From Actinopolymorpha rutila (lineage in GTDB: Bacteria; Actinomycetota; Actinomycetes; Propionibacteriales; Actinopolymorphaceae), in assembly GCF_013407855.1 (NCBI RefSeq), contig NZ_JACBZH010000001.1, positions 3,472,001-3,536,000 on the forward strand: a DNA stretch of 64,000 nucleotides. The letters run 5' to 3'. Made by a program: the position numbers and the translations under genes. This document shows, piece by piece, positions 53,723 through 63,808 of the stretch (positions within the stretch are counted from its first letter, which is position 1; each line of letters opens with the position of its first letter). Under the pieces are notes generated by a model that was given only the letters and a program-made list of their open reading frames with translations, ran no database searches and was not told where the DNA came from.

Positions 53723-54382
53723 TCACACCGGCAGGCCGGCCGCCTTCAGCTGACCGCGCAGCGTCGACCCGTCCAGGAAGACCTCCGCGCGCAGCCCGAC
53801 CGAGCGGGCGGCGTGCACGTTGACCGGCACGTCGTCGGTGTAGAACGTCGAGTCCGCGGCCAGGTCGTGCCGGTCGAGGAGCAGCCGGTAGATCGCGGGG
53901 TCCGGCTTGGAGACCCGCTCGACACCGGACACGACCGCGCCGTCCAGATCCGCGAGGAACGGCCACTCCTCGCAGGCGACCGTCCACTTCTCGGCGGAGA
54001 AGTTCGTCAGCGCGTACGTCGGTACGCCGGCGGCCCGCAGCGTGTCCAGCACCGCGACGGTCTCCTCCAGGGTGCCGGCGACCATCTCCGCCCAGCGTTC
54101 GTCGTAGGCATGGATCAGGTCCCGGTGCTCGGGGAACCGGGCGGTCAGCTCGGCCACGCCCTCGGCCCAGGTCCGCCCCGCGTCCTGCGCGGCGTTCCAC
54201 TCCGGGGTGCACACCTGCGCGAGGAACCGCTCGACCTCAGCCTCGTCGGCCAGCAGCGTGCGGTAGAGGTAGCGAGGGTTCCAGTCCAGCAGGACCCCGC
54301 CCACGTCGAACACGACTGCCTGGATCGGCGTTCGGGACGGTGGCTGGGACGGCGAGGCGGGTGGGCGGTCTGCGTGTGTCAC
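53723..54382 (-). CDS. HAD family hydrolase
   Basis: 219 residues of haloacid-dehalogenase fold: VVFDVGGVLLDWNP (motif I, Asp nucleophile; second Asp replaced by Gly in the usual DxD), ALTNFS, SKPDPAIY and FYTDDVPVNV. Substrate unknown; such proteins include sugar and nucleotide phosphatases. GTG 54382 lies 8 nt after TAGGGT on its strand. Confidence 0.87.
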   Translation of the reverse strand: MTHADRPPASPSQPPSRTPIQAVVFDVGGVLLDWNPRYLYRTLLADEAEVERFLAQVCTPEWNAAQDAGRTWAEGVAELTARFPEHRDLIHAYDERWAEMVAGTLEETVAVLDTLRAAGVPTYALTNFSAEKWTVACEEWPFLADLDGAVVSGVERVSKPDPAIYRLLLDRHDLAADSTFYTDDVPVNVHAARSVGLRAEVFLDGSTLRGQLKAAGLPV

Positions 54383-54422
54383 GAACGCCGACCCTACCCG
54401 CGACGGGCGCCTCACTCGTGGC

Positions 54423-56525
54423 CTACCCGAGCACGGCGGGGTCGACCTGGACGCGCACCGGCCCCGGCGCCTTGCGGGCACTGCGTACCGCCTGGGCCGC
54501 CTTCAGCGCCCCGGACAGGCGAGCCCCGTCTGCCCACCGCACCCGCAGGACGAGCCGGACGACCTCGTCCTCGGCGGCCTGGGGCACCGGTCCGAGCACC
54601 TCGGTGCCCGGGGGAAGCTCGACCAGCCCGGCCAGGTCGCGTACGGCGTCCGGCGCGCCGGTCAGGGTGGCCAGCCGCACGGCCGGTGGGAACCTCGCGG
54701 CCTCGCGTTCGGCGAGCTCGCGTTCGGCCTGGGCCTGCGGCGACCACCGGACCAGCGCCTGGATAGCCGGAGACCCCGGATCGCCCACGACGACGACCGA
54801 GCCGCCCGCACTCGCCGGCCGCACCAGAGCGGCGGCGTTGAGCCAGCGGCGCAGCGCCTCCTCCCCCGCCCGCAGGTCGGCGCGCGCCAGCGCCAGCCAG
54901 GAGTCCAGCAGTAACGCGCCGGCGTATCCGCCCTCGGCCACCGGCTCAGCGCCCGGCGTGGCGACCACCAGGGCGGGTTCGGCGCCGACGGTGGCCAGCA
55001 CGCGCGGGCCGCCGGACGTGCGCACCGGAACTCTGGGGAACGCCCGGCCGAGCTCCTCGGCGGTGCGCCCGGCGCCGACCACGGGGGCGCGCAGTCGGCC
55101 TCCGCCGCAGTTGGGGCACCGCCACGACACCGCGGGCCGGCCGCACCATCCGCAGCTCGGCGGTGCGCCGGCGGAGCCGAGCTGGAGCGGTCCGGCGCAG
55201 GTCGCGCAGCGTGCCGGGCCCCGGCAGGTCTGGCAGGCCAGGGCGGGGAGATAGCCGGACCGGGGCACCTGCACCAGCACCGGCCCCGAGCCCAGGGCGG
55301 CCCGGGCCTGTTCGAACGCCCGGTGTGGCAGCCGCACCGCGCGGGCTGCCGGGTCGCGGGCGAGGTCGGTGTCATTGTCGCCGGCCACCGCGACGCGCGG
55401 CCCGCGCTCGCGGACGACGGCGCGCTCGGGGGCCAGCGGTCGCGCCCAGCCGGTGGCCAGCAGGTGAGCTCCCTCGGCGGTGCACGCGAACCCGCCGAGC
55501 AGCGCTGCGCAGCCGGACTCGTGCGCCCGCAGCAACAAGACCTCGCGCACGTGGGGGTAGGGGGCGCGCGGCTCGGCGTGCAGGTCGTCACCGTCGTCCC
55601 AGCAGGCGACCAGGCCGAGATCGGCGACCGGGGCGAAGGCCGCCGAACGGGTGCCCACCACGCAGCGCACATTGCCGCGCCGGGCGGCCAGGAAACGGCG
55701 GTAGCGCTCGGCCGGACCGAGCTCGGCGGTCAGGACGACGTGCCGGTCGGGGCCGAGCACCTCGCCGAACGCGGCGTCCAGCCTGGCCACGTCGCGTTGG
55801 TCGGGGACGACCACCAGCACACCCCTGCCGCCGGCGAGGGTCACGGCGGCGGCGTGGGCGAGCGCGGCCGGCCAGTCCTCGCCGGGTACGGCCGTCCAGA
55901 CCGCGCGCGGCGCGTCGCCGCGGCGCAGAGCCTCGAGAAAGGCGGCACCGGTTTGGTACGAGCTCCACGGGCCGGGCCGCACGGCGTCGGCAGAGTGAGC
56001 GAGACGAGCGGACGGTTCACCGTCGGAGGTGCGGGCGGAGTCAGCGCCGGAGCCGGAGTCGGCGGCAGTGCCGGATTCAGCGGCGGCCTTCGGGGCGGCG
56101 CCCTCCACCCGCGCGTGACGTGGCGGCACCGCCAGCCGCAGGACGTCGGCGAGCGTGCCGGCGTAACGGTCGGCGACCCGGCGGGCCAGACCGGCGATCT
56201 CCGGTGCGAGCACCGGCTCGGCGGACACCACCCGGCGCAACGGCGCAAGCCGGCCGCGGTGGTCGGACTCGGCCACCCGCTCGAGCACGAAGCCGTCGAG
56301 GTCCTGCCCGGCGAACCGGACGCGCACCCGCGCCCCGGGCACGCACGTGGCGTGCATTCGTTCGGGGACGAGGTAGTCGAAAGGACGGTCGAGATGCGCC
56401 AGCGGCACGTCGACCAGCACGCGCGCGACCGGAAGCTCGCGAGCCGGCTGCTGCGGGGTCGTGGCGCGCGGCTTGCGCACCCTGCCTCGCACCAGCGCCA
56501 GCTGGCCCCCGTCGTCCTCGGTCAC
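54423..56525 (-). CDS. priA: primosomal protein N' (PriA), motor motifs missing
   Basis: 700 residues. The N-terminal DNA-binding domain (ELPVARVLVDVPLAHLDRPFDYLVP) and the zinc-binding cysteines (CQTCRGPARCATC and CGWCG, CPNCGG) are kept. Walker A is absent, replaced by AVWTAVPGEDWPAALAHA, and the DEEH box is replaced by CWDDGDDLHAEP. This is the actinobacterial 'probable replication restart' form, likely unable to act as a helicase. Confidence 0.88.
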   Translation of the reverse strand: MTEDDGGQLALVRGRVRKPRATTPQQPARELPVARVLVDVPLAHLDRPFDYLVPERMHATCVPGARVRVRFAGQDLDGFVLERVAESDHRGRLAPLRRVVSAEPVLAPEIAGLARRVADRYAGTLADVLRLAVPPRHARVEGAAPKAAAESGTAADSGSGADSARTSDGEPSARLAHSADAVRPGPWSSYQTGAAFLEALRRGDAPRAVWTAVPGEDWPAALAHAAAVTLAGGRGVLVVVPDQRDVARLDAAFGEVLGPDRHVVLTAELGPAERYRRFLAARRGNVRCVVGTRSAAFAPVADLGLVACWDDGDDLHAEPRAPYPHVREVLLLRAHESGCAALLGGFACTAEGAHLLATGWARPLAPERAVVRERGPRVAVAGDNDTDLARDPAARAVRLPHRAFEQARAALGSGPVLVQVPRSGYLPALACQTCRGPARCATCAGPLQLGSAGAPPSCGWCGRPAVSWRCPNCGGGRLRAPVVGAGRTAEELGRAFPRVPVRTSGGPRVLATVGAEPALVVATPGAEPVAEGGYAGALLLDSWLALARADLRAGEEALRRWLNAAALVRPASAGGSVVVVGDPGSPAIQALVRWSPQAQAERELAEREAARFPPAVRLATLTGAPDAVRDLAGLVELPPGTEVLGPVPQAAEDEVVRLVLRVRWADGARLSGALKAAQAVRSARKAPGPVRVQVDPAVLG

Positions 56526-56539
56526 GGCTGCAAAGAGTA

Positions 56540-56567
56540 GGGCAGGCCACCGACAGGTGGCCTGCCC
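56540..56567 (-). terminator. hairpin after metK
   Basis: GGGCAGGCCACC-GACA-GGTGGCCTGCCC, 12-bp stem, then TACTCTTTG on the coding strand, between the metK stop and the priA start. Confidence 0.8.
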
Positions 56568-56585
56568 CTCTCGCGGGTCAGTGGA

Positions 56586-57788
56586 TCAGCCCAGGCCCGC
56601 GGCGCTGCGCAGCTCCTCGGCGCGGTCGGTCCGCTCCCAGGTGAAGTCGGGCAGCTCCCGGCCGAAGTGACCGTAGGCGGCGGTCTGGACGTAGATCGGC
56701 CGCCGCAGGTCGAGGTCGCGGATGATCGCCGCCGGGCGCAGGTCGAACACCTGCTGCACGGCCTTCTCGATCACGTCGATCGGTGCGGCCTCGGTGCCGG
56801 AGCAGTTGACGTAGAAGCCGACCGGCTGCGCCTTGCCGATGGCGTAGGCGACCTGGCACTCGCACTTCTTCGCCAGCCCCGCGGCGACGATGTTCTTCGC
56901 CACCCAGCGCATGGCGTAGGTCGCGGACCGGTCGACCTTTGACGGGTCCTTGCCGCTGAAGGCGCCGCCACCGTGCCGGGCGTACCCGCCGTAGGTGTCG
57001 ACGATGATCTTCCGGCCGGTCAGGCCCGCGTCGCCCATCGGCCCGCCCAGCTCGAACCGGCCGGTCGGGTTGACGTAGAGCCGGTAGCCGGCGCTCTCGA
57101 TGTCGAGCTCGTTGATGATCGGCTCGATCACGTGCTGGCGGATGTCCGGGGTCAGCATGTTGTCGAGGTCGATGTTGGCGGCGTGCTGCGTGGACAGCAC
57201 GATCGTGTCGATCCGGGCGGGCCGGTCGCCGTCGTACTCGATCGTCACCTGCGTCTTGCCGTCGGGACGGAGGTAGGGCAGCGTCCCGTCCTTGCGGACG
57301 TCGGTGAGGCGCTTGGACAGCCGGTGCGCGACCGTGATCGGCAGCGGCATCAGCTCGGGGGTCTCGTCGCAGGCGAAGCCGAACATCATGCCCTGGTCGC
57401 CCGCACCCTGAAGGTCGATCGGGTCGACCGAGCCGTCGGTGCGTCCCTCGTAGGCCGTGTCCACCCCCTGGGCGATGTCGGGCGACTGCGAGCCGATGGA
57501 GACCGTGACACCACAGGAAGCGCCGTCGAAGCCCTTGGCCGAGGAGTCGTAACCGATTTCGAGGATGCGTTCGCGTACCAGCGAGGCGATGTCGGCGTAG
57601 GCACTCGTGGTGACCTCGCCGGCCACCACGACCAGCCCGGTCGTCAGCAACGTCTCCACCGCGACCCGGCTACCGGGGTCCTCCGCGAGGAGTGCGTCGA
57701 GTACGGAGTCGCTGATCTGGTCGGCGATCTTGTCCGGGTGGCCCTCGGTAACCGACTCGGATGTGAACAGTCGTCGGGACACGGCCAT
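56586..57788 (-). CDS. metK: S-adenosylmethionine synthase
   Basis: 400 residues. Forms SAM from methionine and ATP. Motifs: [37 protein letters not shown], and the P-loop-like [16 protein letters not shown]. Start ATG 57788, directly after AAAGG. About 105 bases separate it from a possible TAGGCT -10 box, leaving a leader with a hairpin; I recognise no SAM riboswitch in it. Confidence 0.95.
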   Translation of the reverse strand: MAVSRRLFTSESVTEGHPDKIADQISDSVLDALLAEDPGSRVAVETLLTTGLVVVAGEVTTSAYADIASLVRERILEIGYDSSAKGFDGASCGVTVSIGSQSPDIAQGVDTAYEGRTDGSVDPIDLQGAGDQGMMFGFACDETPELMPLPITVAHRLSKRLTDVRKDGTLPYLRPDGKTQVTIEYDGDRPARIDTIVLSTQHAANIDLDNMLTPDIRQHVIEPIINELDIESAGYRLYVNPTGRFELGGPMGDAGLTGRKIIVDTYGGYARHGGGAFSGKDPSKVDRSATYAMRWVAKNIVAAGLAKKCECQVAYAIGKAQPVGFYVNCSGTEAAPIDVIEKAVQQVFDLRPAAIIRDLDLRRPIYVQTAAYGHFGRELPDFTWERTDRAEELRSAAGLG

Positions 57789-57804
57789 CCTTTCTTCTAG
57801 GCAC

Positions 57805-57825
57805 TGCCTTCGTGGCGCCAAGGCA
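57805..57825 (-). promoter_or_regulatory. hairpin in the metK leader
   Basis: TGCCTT-N9-AAGGCA, 17 nt before the metK start; role unknown. Confidence 0.4.
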
Positions 57826-57900
57826 CGGTCAGGTGAGCGGTGCGCGCGGAGGCCGCGAGCGGCCGCTCTCGATTGTGCGGTGCCCGCAAGCCTAGCCAGG

Positions 57901-58914
57901 TCAGCTGGACGGGGGGTCGCCATGGGGGGCGTTTTGGCGAGAATCGCGCTCTGTGCCCACTCCGTGGCGTCGGGCGAGCATTGCGACGGTCGCCGAGATC
58001 CGCTTCCGGTAGGCCGCCTGGGCGTAGGAACCGGAGCCGTACAGGTCGCGGTAGACAGGCAGCAGATCGGGGCGCTCCCGGGCGAGCCACTGGTGGTACC
58101 ACTCCCGCGCGCCGGGCCGCAGGTGCAACACGATCGGGGTGAGGCTGCTCGCCCCGGAGGCGGCGATCGCGCGCACGGTCTCCTCGAGCTGGTCGGGTGC
58201 GTCACCGAGGTGCGGGAGGATCGGCGCCATCAGCACCCCGACCCGAAAGCCTGCGTCGGTCAGAGTCCGGACCATCCGCAGCCGGGCCTGCGGGCTCGGG
58301 GTCCCCGGCTCCACCCGCCGCCACAGGTCGGCGTCGACCGAACCCACCGAGACGCTGAGCCCCACCTCGACCTGCTGCGCGGCCTCGCGCAGCAGGTCGA
58401 GATCGCGCAGCAGCAGCGTGCCCTTGGTCAGGATGGAGAACGGGTTGCCCGCGTCGCGCAGCGCGGTGATGATCCCGGGCATCAGGGCGTACCTGCCCTC
58501 GGCCCGCTGGTAACAGTCGACGTTGGTGCCCATCGCCACCGGCTCCCCGCGCCAGCTCGGTCGGGCCAGCTCCCGGCGCAGCACCGCCGCGGCGTTGACC
58601 TTGACGATCACCTTGGTGTCGAAGTCGCGTCCGGCGTCGAGGTCGAGGTACTCGTGGGTGCGCCGGGCGAAGCAGTAGACACAGGCATGCCCACAGCCTC
58701 GGTAGGGGTTGATCGTCCAGTCGAAGGGCACCCGGGCGGCCGAGGGCACCTTGTTCAGCAGTGACCTGGCGTGGATCTCGTAGAACGTCATCCCCCGGAA
58801 CTCCGGGGTGTCGAAGGTGCGGGCGCACGCGTCCAGCCCGAACAACGCCAGCTCGGCCGGCTGGTCGGCATCGGTGCCGGAGCGGCCGGCGAGTCGTTGG
58901 CTGTCCCATCGCAC
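57901..58914 (-). CDS. radical SAM protein, Rv2578c/SplB-like
   Basis: 337 residues. The 4Fe-4S cysteines are in [21 protein letters not shown] (CxxxCxxC, about residue 75); [10 protein letters not shown] and [13 protein letters not shown] mark the Rv2578c family relative of spore photoproduct lyase. GTG 58914 is 6 nt after TAGGCT. Substrate unknown. Confidence 0.87.
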   Translation of the reverse strand: MRWDSQRLAGRSGTDADQPAELALFGLDACARTFDTPEFRGMTFYEIHARSLLNKVPSAARVPFDWTINPYRGCGHACVYCFARRTHEYLDLDAGRDFDTKVIVKVNAAAVLRRELARPSWRGEPVAMGTNVDCYQRAEGRYALMPGIITALRDAGNPFSILTKGTLLLRDLDLLREAAQQVEVGLSVSVGSVDADLWRRVEPGTPSPQARLRMVRTLTDAGFRVGVLMAPILPHLGDAPDQLEETVRAIAASGASSLTPIVLHLRPGAREWYHQWLARERPDLLPVYRDLYGSGSYAQAAYRKRISATVAMLARRHGVGTERDSRQNAPHGDPPSS

Positions 58915-58971
58915 CGACCCAGCCTATCGAACGCGCGTTCGAGGCGCGGACGCGCCGGCCGCGTGCGGCGC

Positions 58972-59193
58972 TCAGCCGGTGAACGCCCTGGCCGCCACGA
59001 GGTAGACGACCAGGCACGCCAGCATGATCACCAGGGCGCGCAGGGCGGGCCAGCGGGCGGCGCCGTAGCGGCGGACGTTGGCTCGGGCCACCTTGGTGTC
59101 GTTCACCGTACGGACGAAGTGCTGGTAGCGCCGCCCGGCCAGGAATGCGATCACCGCCGCGCCGAGGATCAGGACGGTAGCGATTTCGGCCAT
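58972..59193 (-). CDS. small membrane protein
   Basis: 73 residues with two hydrophobic helices (3-19 and 48-69) and a basic middle (KVARANVRRYGAARWP). No family recognised. ATG 59193 lies 6 nt behind TAGTCT on its strand, which supports it as a real leaderless gene. Confidence 0.6.
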   Translation of the reverse strand: MAEIATVLILGAAVIAFLAGRRYQHFVRTVNDTKVARANVRRYGAARWPALRALVIMLACLVVYLVAARAFTG

Positions 59194-59300
59194 CCTGGGA
59201 GACTAGCCAGCGTCGACCGGCATGGCCGCTTCATGACACGCCGGATGAGGGAACTCCCATGAACGTCGGGCCGGGCGTGTCGGCCGGCGAACGCGGGGAG

Positions 59301-60560
59301 TCAGCGGGCCGGTACCGAGGGGGGTTCGGCAGCGGCCCAGCGTGCGGCCACGAGGTCCCAGATCTGGTGGGCGAGCGCCTCCTTGGCGCCACGGGGCACC
59401 ACGGTCTGCGAGCCGTCCGCGCCCAGGATGACCGCCTCGTTGTCGGGGCTCTCGAACCCCTTGTCCGCCCCCACCTCGTTGACCACGAGCAGGTCGCAGC
59501 CCTTGCGGGCCAGCTTGGCCCGGCCGTGGTCGAGGACGCCCGCGGTGGCGTCTCCGGTCTCGGCGGCGAAGCCGGCCACCACCAGGCCGGGGCTCGGCCG
59601 GTCGTGGGAGAGCTCGGCCAGGATGTCGGGGTTCTGGGTCAGCTCCACCGTCGGGGCAGAACCGTCGTCGGCCTTCTTGATCTTGGCGTCGGCATACGCG
59701 GTCGGGCGGAAGTCGGCGGGCGCCGCGGCCATCACCACCGCGTCGGCGTCTCGCGCGGCGGCCAGGACGGCGTCGCGCAACTCCCGCGTCGAGCCGACCC
59801 GGGTGACCTTCACCCCGGCCGGGTCGGGCAGTGAGACGTTGGCCGCCACCAGGGTCACCGAGGCGCCGCGCAGGGCCGCGGTGCGGGCGAGTGCGTAGCC
59901 CTGTCGCCCGGACGAGCGGTTGCCGAGGTAGCGGACCGGGTCGAGGTACTCCCGGGTGCCGCCGGCACTGACCACGACGTGCCGGCCGGCGAGGTCGGCC
60001 ACCAGCGGCTCGGAGCCGCGGGCGAGCACACCGCGGCAGACGTCGAAGATCTGCTCCGGCTCCGGCAGCCGGCCCTTACCTGTGTCGACGCCGGTCAGGC
60101 GTCCCTCGGCCGGCTCCAGGACCAGCGCTCCCCGCTCGCGCAACGTGGCGACGTTGGCCCGGGTGGCGGGGTGTTCCCACATCTCGGTGTGCATGGCCGG
60201 TGCGAACACGACCGGGCAGCGGGCGGTCAGCAGGGTGGAGGTGAGCAGGTCGTCCGCCTGCCCGTGCGCGGCCTTGGCCAGCAGGTCGGCGGTGGCCGGC
60301 GCGACCACGACCAGGTCGGCCTGCTGACCGAGCCGGACGTGGGGCACCTCGTGCACGTCGTCCCAGACCGTGGTGTGCACCGGCTGATGGGACAACGCCG
60401 CCCAGGTCGCCTCACCGACGAAGCGCAGGGCGCTCTCGGTGGGCACGACCCGGACGTCGTAGGGAACCTCCACCAGCAGGCGCAGCAACGAGCATGCCTT
60501 GTAGGCGGCGATGCCGCCTGCGACGCCGAGCACCACGCGAGGTCTGGGGGCACCCGGCAT
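59301..60560 (-). CDS. coaBC: phosphopantothenoylcysteine decarboxylase / phosphopantothenate-cysteine ligase
   Basis: 419 residues, two steps of coenzyme A synthesis. The N-terminal flavin CoaC: VVLGVAGGIAAYKACSLL and APAMHTEMW; the C-terminal CoaB: VVSAGGTREYLDPVRYLGNRSSG-type GNRSSGRQG and NPDILAEL. ATG 60560 has GGAG 6 nt upstream. Confidence 0.93.
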   Translation of the reverse strand: MPGAPRPRVVLGVAGGIAAYKACSLLRLLVEVPYDVRVVPTESALRFVGEATWAALSHQPVHTTVWDDVHEVPHVRLGQQADLVVVAPATADLLAKAAHGQADDLLTSTLLTARCPVVFAPAMHTEMWEHPATRANVATLRERGALVLEPAEGRLTGVDTGKGRLPEPEQIFDVCRGVLARGSEPLVADLAGRHVVVSAGGTREYLDPVRYLGNRSSGRQGYALARTAALRGASVTLVAANVSLPDPAGVKVTRVGSTRELRDAVLAAARDADAVVMAAAPADFRPTAYADAKIKKADDGSAPTVELTQNPDILAELSHDRPSPGLVVAGFAAETGDATAGVLDHGRAKLARKGCDLLVVNEVGADKGFESPDNEAVILGADGSQTVVPRGAKEALAHQIWDLVAARWAAAEPPSVPAR

Positions 60561-60667
60561 CGTCAGCTCCGAACTCCGGTCGGGAGAACGCGGTCGTCAG
60601 GGCCGCTGGAGGTTTGGGTCTGGAGTCGTTCAGGGGTGACGACGGTCGGTGCGTCGTCGCCGGGCGG

Positions 60668-60961
60668 TCAGGACGCCGCCGGCTGGCCGCCCTCGTCGGT
60701 GGGCTCGATGTCCTCGACGGTGAGCAGGCCCTCGTTGATCTCACGCAGCGCGATGGACAGCGGCTTCTCCTGGACGTGGGTGTCCACGAGCGGGCCGACG
60801 TACTCGAGCAGGCCCTCGCCCAGCTGGGCGTAGTAGGCGTTGATCTGCCGGGCGCGCTTGGCGGAGAACAAGACGAGCTTGTACTTCGAGTCGCTCTTTT
60901 CGAGCAGGTCGTCGATGGGCGGGTACGTGATGCCCTCGGCAGCAGGCTGGGTACCAGACAA
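60668..60961 (-). CDS. rpoZ: RNA polymerase omega subunit
   Basis: 97 residues with [31 protein letters not shown] and [14 protein letters not shown] 60961 is the start, with GGAGG 7 nt before it inside the end of gmk; there is no ATG or GTG at this point. Gap to the gmk stop is 2 nt. Confidence 0.92.
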   Translation of the reverse strand: MSGTQPAAEGITYPPIDDLLEKSDSKYKLVLFSAKRARQINAYYAQLGEGLLEYVGPLVDTHVQEKPLSIALREINEGLLTVEDIEPTDEGGQPAAS

Positions 60962-60963
60962 GC

Positions 60964-61596
60964 TCAGGCCTCCGAAGAATATGGTTGGGAGCGCATCAAG
61001 GCTACCAACTCCTCCGCGGCGACGCCCACCTCGGTGTTGACGACGGTGACGTCGAACTCCTTCTCGGCGGCCAGCTCCTCCCGGGCGGTCTCCAGCCGGC
61101 GCTCCTGCTCCTCCGCCGACTCGGTGCCCCGGCCCAGCAGCCGGCGGACGAGTTCCTCCCAGCTGGGCGGCGCCAGGAACACGAACAGCGCGTCCGGCAT
61201 CGTCTGGCGGACCTGCCGGGCGCCCTGCAGGTCGATCTCCAGCAGCGCCGGGCGGCCCTCGGTGAGCTTGTCCTGAACCGCGGCCCGCGGGGTGCCGTAG
61301 CGGTGGGTGCCGTGCACGACCGCCCACTCCAGCAGGGCGTCGTCGGCGACCATCCGGTCGAACTCCTCGTCGGAGACGAACCAGTAGTGCACCCCGTGGA
61401 TCTCTCCCGGGCGCGGCCGGCGGGTGGTGGCCGAGACCGAGATCCACACCTCCGGATGCGTACGCCGGATCGCCGCGGCGAGGGTGCCCTTGCCCACGGC
61501 CGTCGGGCCGGCGAGCACGGTCAGCCGAGCCACCGGACGTCGGGTCTCCCCCGCCGCGGTCCGGTCGTACACGGTCTCAGGATTCGCCGAACTCAC
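60964..61596 (-). CDS. gmk: guanylate kinase
   Basis: 210 residues. GMP to GDP. P-loop [29 protein letters not shown] and [14 protein letters not shown]. The GTG start lies 20 nt inside the end of mihF. Confidence 0.93.
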   Translation of the reverse strand: MSSANPETVYDRTAAGETRRPVARLTVLAGPTAVGKGTLAAAIRRTHPEVWISVSATTRRPRPGEIHGVHYWFVSDEEFDRMVADDALLEWAVVHGTHRYGTPRAAVQDKLTEGRPALLEIDLQGARQVRQTMPDALFVFLAPPSWEELVRRLLGRGTESAEEQERRLETAREELAAEKEFDVTVVNTEVGVAAEELVALMRSQPYSSEA

Positions 61597-61897
61597 GCTT
61601 CAGCGCAGCCACTTGGTTGTCTCCGAGGCCCCGCACGCGGCGGCTCTCGGAGATTCCGATGCGTTCCATGATCTGCTGGGCGCGGACCTTGCCCACGCCC
61701 GGCATCGAACAAAGCAGGTCGAACACCCGCATCTTGCCGATCACTTCGTTGGAGTCACGCCCTACCTTGACGACCTCGCCGAGCGAGGCGCCGGAATTTT
61801 TGAGTCGGTTCTTCACCTCAGCACGCTCACGCCGGGCCTGTGCGGCCTTCTCCAGCGCGGCCTGCCGGGCTTCGGGGGTCAGGTGAGGTAGCGGCAC
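61577..61897 (-). CDS. mihF: actinobacterial integration host factor
   Basis: 106 residues. Nucleoid-associated DNA-binding protein with the helix-two-turn-helix core: [37 protein letters not shown] 61897 follows GAGGTG by about 7 nt. Overlaps gmk, the conserved mihF-gmk-rpoZ order. Confidence 0.94.
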   Translation of the reverse strand: MPLPHLTPEARQAALEKAAQARRERAEVKNRLKNSGASLGEVVKVGRDSNEVIGKMRVFDLLCSMPGVGKVRAQQIMERIGISESRRVRGLGDNQVAALKREFGES

Positions 61898-62064
61898 GGA
61901 CGGTCACCTCGAGGCTGTACGACGGGTCTTGGGTGCAGCGATTCTTGCTCGGTGGTCCACGTGCTCGGCGGCCGGGGTCCCGAAACCGTCCGTGCATCGC
62001 GAACACCCACGATGGACGCGAACCTACCCAGCGGGGACGAGTGCGGCAAACCGGGGTCACCCAC

Positions 62065-62913
62065 TCAGCGCAGCGGAGCGGGCCGGGTCCCGCCGAACGC
62101 GACGAACGGCGAGTTGGCGAATCCGGGCTTGGCGTAGCGCAGCGCGGCGCCGTCGGGTGTGACCACCGCTCCCCCGGAAGCCCGCAGGACGGCGTGGCCG
62201 GCGGCTGTGTCCCACTCCATCGTCCGGCCGAACCGCGGGTAGACGTCGGCCGCGCCCTCGGCGATCCGGCAGAACTTCAGCGAGCTGCCGGCCTGGACGA
62301 ACGAGCCCACCTCCACGTCCTCCAGCCACCGCTGCGTCTGCGGGTCGAGGTGGCTGCGGCTGACCAGGGCCCGCGCGCCTGAGTCGGGGGTCGGTACGAC
62401 CGCGAGCGGCGTGCTGTGGCCGTCCTCGAGGCGTTCGGCGCGACCGGGCCCGCCGACGTACGTCACGCCGATCGCGGGCAGGTGGACCACGCCGAGCACG
62501 GGCGTGCCGCCCTCGACCAGGGCGATGTTGACGGTGAACTCGCCGTTGCGGGACAGGAACTCCTTCGTCCCGTCGAGCGGGTCGACCAGCCAGAACGGCG
62601 TACCGTCCACGTCCGGCGCGTGGCCGGCGGCGACGGCCTCCTCGGCCACCACCGGGAGGTCGGGCGAGAGTTCGGCCAGCCCGGCCACGATCACCGCCTC
62701 CGCGCGCAGGTCGGCCTCGGTCACCGGGGTGCGGTCGGCCTTCTCCCGGGCGCCGGGGTCGGCGGCGGCGTAGACCGCGAGGATCTCCTCACCGGCACGC
62801 TCGGCGAGCACCCGGATCCGGTCCACGAGAGTGGCGGTGCCGGTCGAGTCGGTGGTGTCGGACGTGTCAGCGGCGTCGGCAGGCATGGACAGCTTGGACG
62901 GCTTGGCAGGCAT
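62065..62913 (-). CDS. cysQ: 3'(2'),5'-bisphosphate nucleotidase / inositol monophosphatase
   Basis: 282 residues. Metal sites: DRTPVTEADLRAE, VDPLDGTKEF and EWDTAAGHAVL. It hydrolyses PAP from sulfur assimilation or related phosphates. It stands between pyrF and mihF, 39 nt from pyrF, which interrupts the usual pyrF-mihF neighbourhood. A 167-nt gap with no gene lies downstream. Confidence 0.9.
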   Translation of the reverse strand: MPAKPSKLSMPADAADTSDTTDSTGTATLVDRIRVLAERAGEEILAVYAAADPGAREKADRTPVTEADLRAEAVIVAGLAELSPDLPVVAEEAVAAGHAPDVDGTPFWLVDPLDGTKEFLSRNGEFTVNIALVEGGTPVLGVVHLPAIGVTYVGGPGRAERLEDGHSTPLAVVPTPDSGARALVSRSHLDPQTQRWLEDVEVGSFVQAGSSLKFCRIAEGAADVYPRFGRTMEWDTAAGHAVLRASGGAVVTPDGAALRYAKPGFANSPFVAFGGTRPAPLR

Positions 62914-62952
62914 GGTGCCTATCGTGGCAGACCCACCGGGTGCCGCCTGTGC

Positions 62953-63807
62953 TCAGGACACGCCCTGGCCCGGCGCGCCCAGCGCGGCGCGCAGCGAGTC
63001 GTTCGTACGGTCGGCGGCGTCGGCCAGCGCCTGTGCGGACGGACCGGCGCTCAGGAGTTCGCGGGAGGAGGCCGGTACGACGTTGCGCGCCGCCGCGCCG
63101 AAGACGCGCCGCACGTCGGCCGGTGTCGCGCCCTGGGCGCCGAGGCCGGGTGCCAGCAGCGGGCCGTTCACGGCGGTGAAGTCCTCGCCGCTGTCGCCCA
63201 CCGTCGCGCCGACCACCGCGCCGTAGGACCCCAGCGGTGTGGCGCCCGCGTTGGCGGCCGCGAGCCGGTCGAGGATGCCACCTGCGACCGTGCGGCCGTC
63301 CGCACCGCGCGCCCGCTGCACCTGCGCGCCCTCGGGGTTGGAGGTCAGCGCCAGCACGAACACGCCGCTGCCGTGCTTGGCCGCGGTGTCCAGCAGCGGG
63401 CGCAGCGACTCGAAGCCGAGGTACGGGCTCGCGGTGAGCGCGTCGGCGAACAGCGGCGAGGCCGGATCGAGGTAGGCCTCGGCGTACGCCTGGACGGTGG
63501 ACCCGATGTCGCCGCGCTTGGCGTCCAGCAGCACCAGCGCGCCGGCGGCCCGGCTGGTGGCGATCACGCGCTCGAGCACCGCGACGCCGCGGCTGCCGAA
63601 CCGCTCGAAGAACGCCGACTGCGGCTTCACCACCGCGACCCGGGGCGCGAGGGCCTCGGCGGCGGTGAGGGCGAAGCGTTCCAGCCCGGCCGGGTCGTCG
63701 GGCAGGTCCCAGGCCCGCAGCAGGGCGGCGTGCGGGTCGATGCCCGCGCACAGGGGGCCGCGCTCGTCCAGCGCGGCCCGCAGCCGGGCACCGAAGGTCT
63801 CCGTCAT
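62953..63807 (-). CDS. pyrF: orotidine 5'-phosphate decarboxylase
   Basis: 284 residues, type 2 (mycobacterial) form: GIDPHAALL, VVKPQSAFFERFG and LLDAKRGDIGST with the catalytic Lys. Last step of UMP synthesis. Starts 1 nt after the carB stop. Confidence 0.92.
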   Translation of the reverse strand: MTETFGARLRAALDERGPLCAGIDPHAALLRAWDLPDDPAGLERFALTAAEALAPRVAVVKPQSAFFERFGSRGVAVLERVIATSRAAGALVLLDAKRGDIGSTVQAYAEAYLDPASPLFADALTASPYLGFESLRPLLDTAAKHGSGVFVLALTSNPEGAQVQRARGADGRTVAGGILDRLAAANAGATPLGSYGAVVGATVGDSGEDFTAVNGPLLAPGLGAQGATPADVRRVFGAAARNVVPASSRELLSAGPSAQALADAADRTNDSLRAALGAPGQGVS

Positions 63808-63808
63808 G

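Noticed and set aside
57789..57900. SAM riboswitch before metK
   Set aside because: Only a 6-bp hairpin is visible; none of the SAM riboswitch core blocks that I know could be found.
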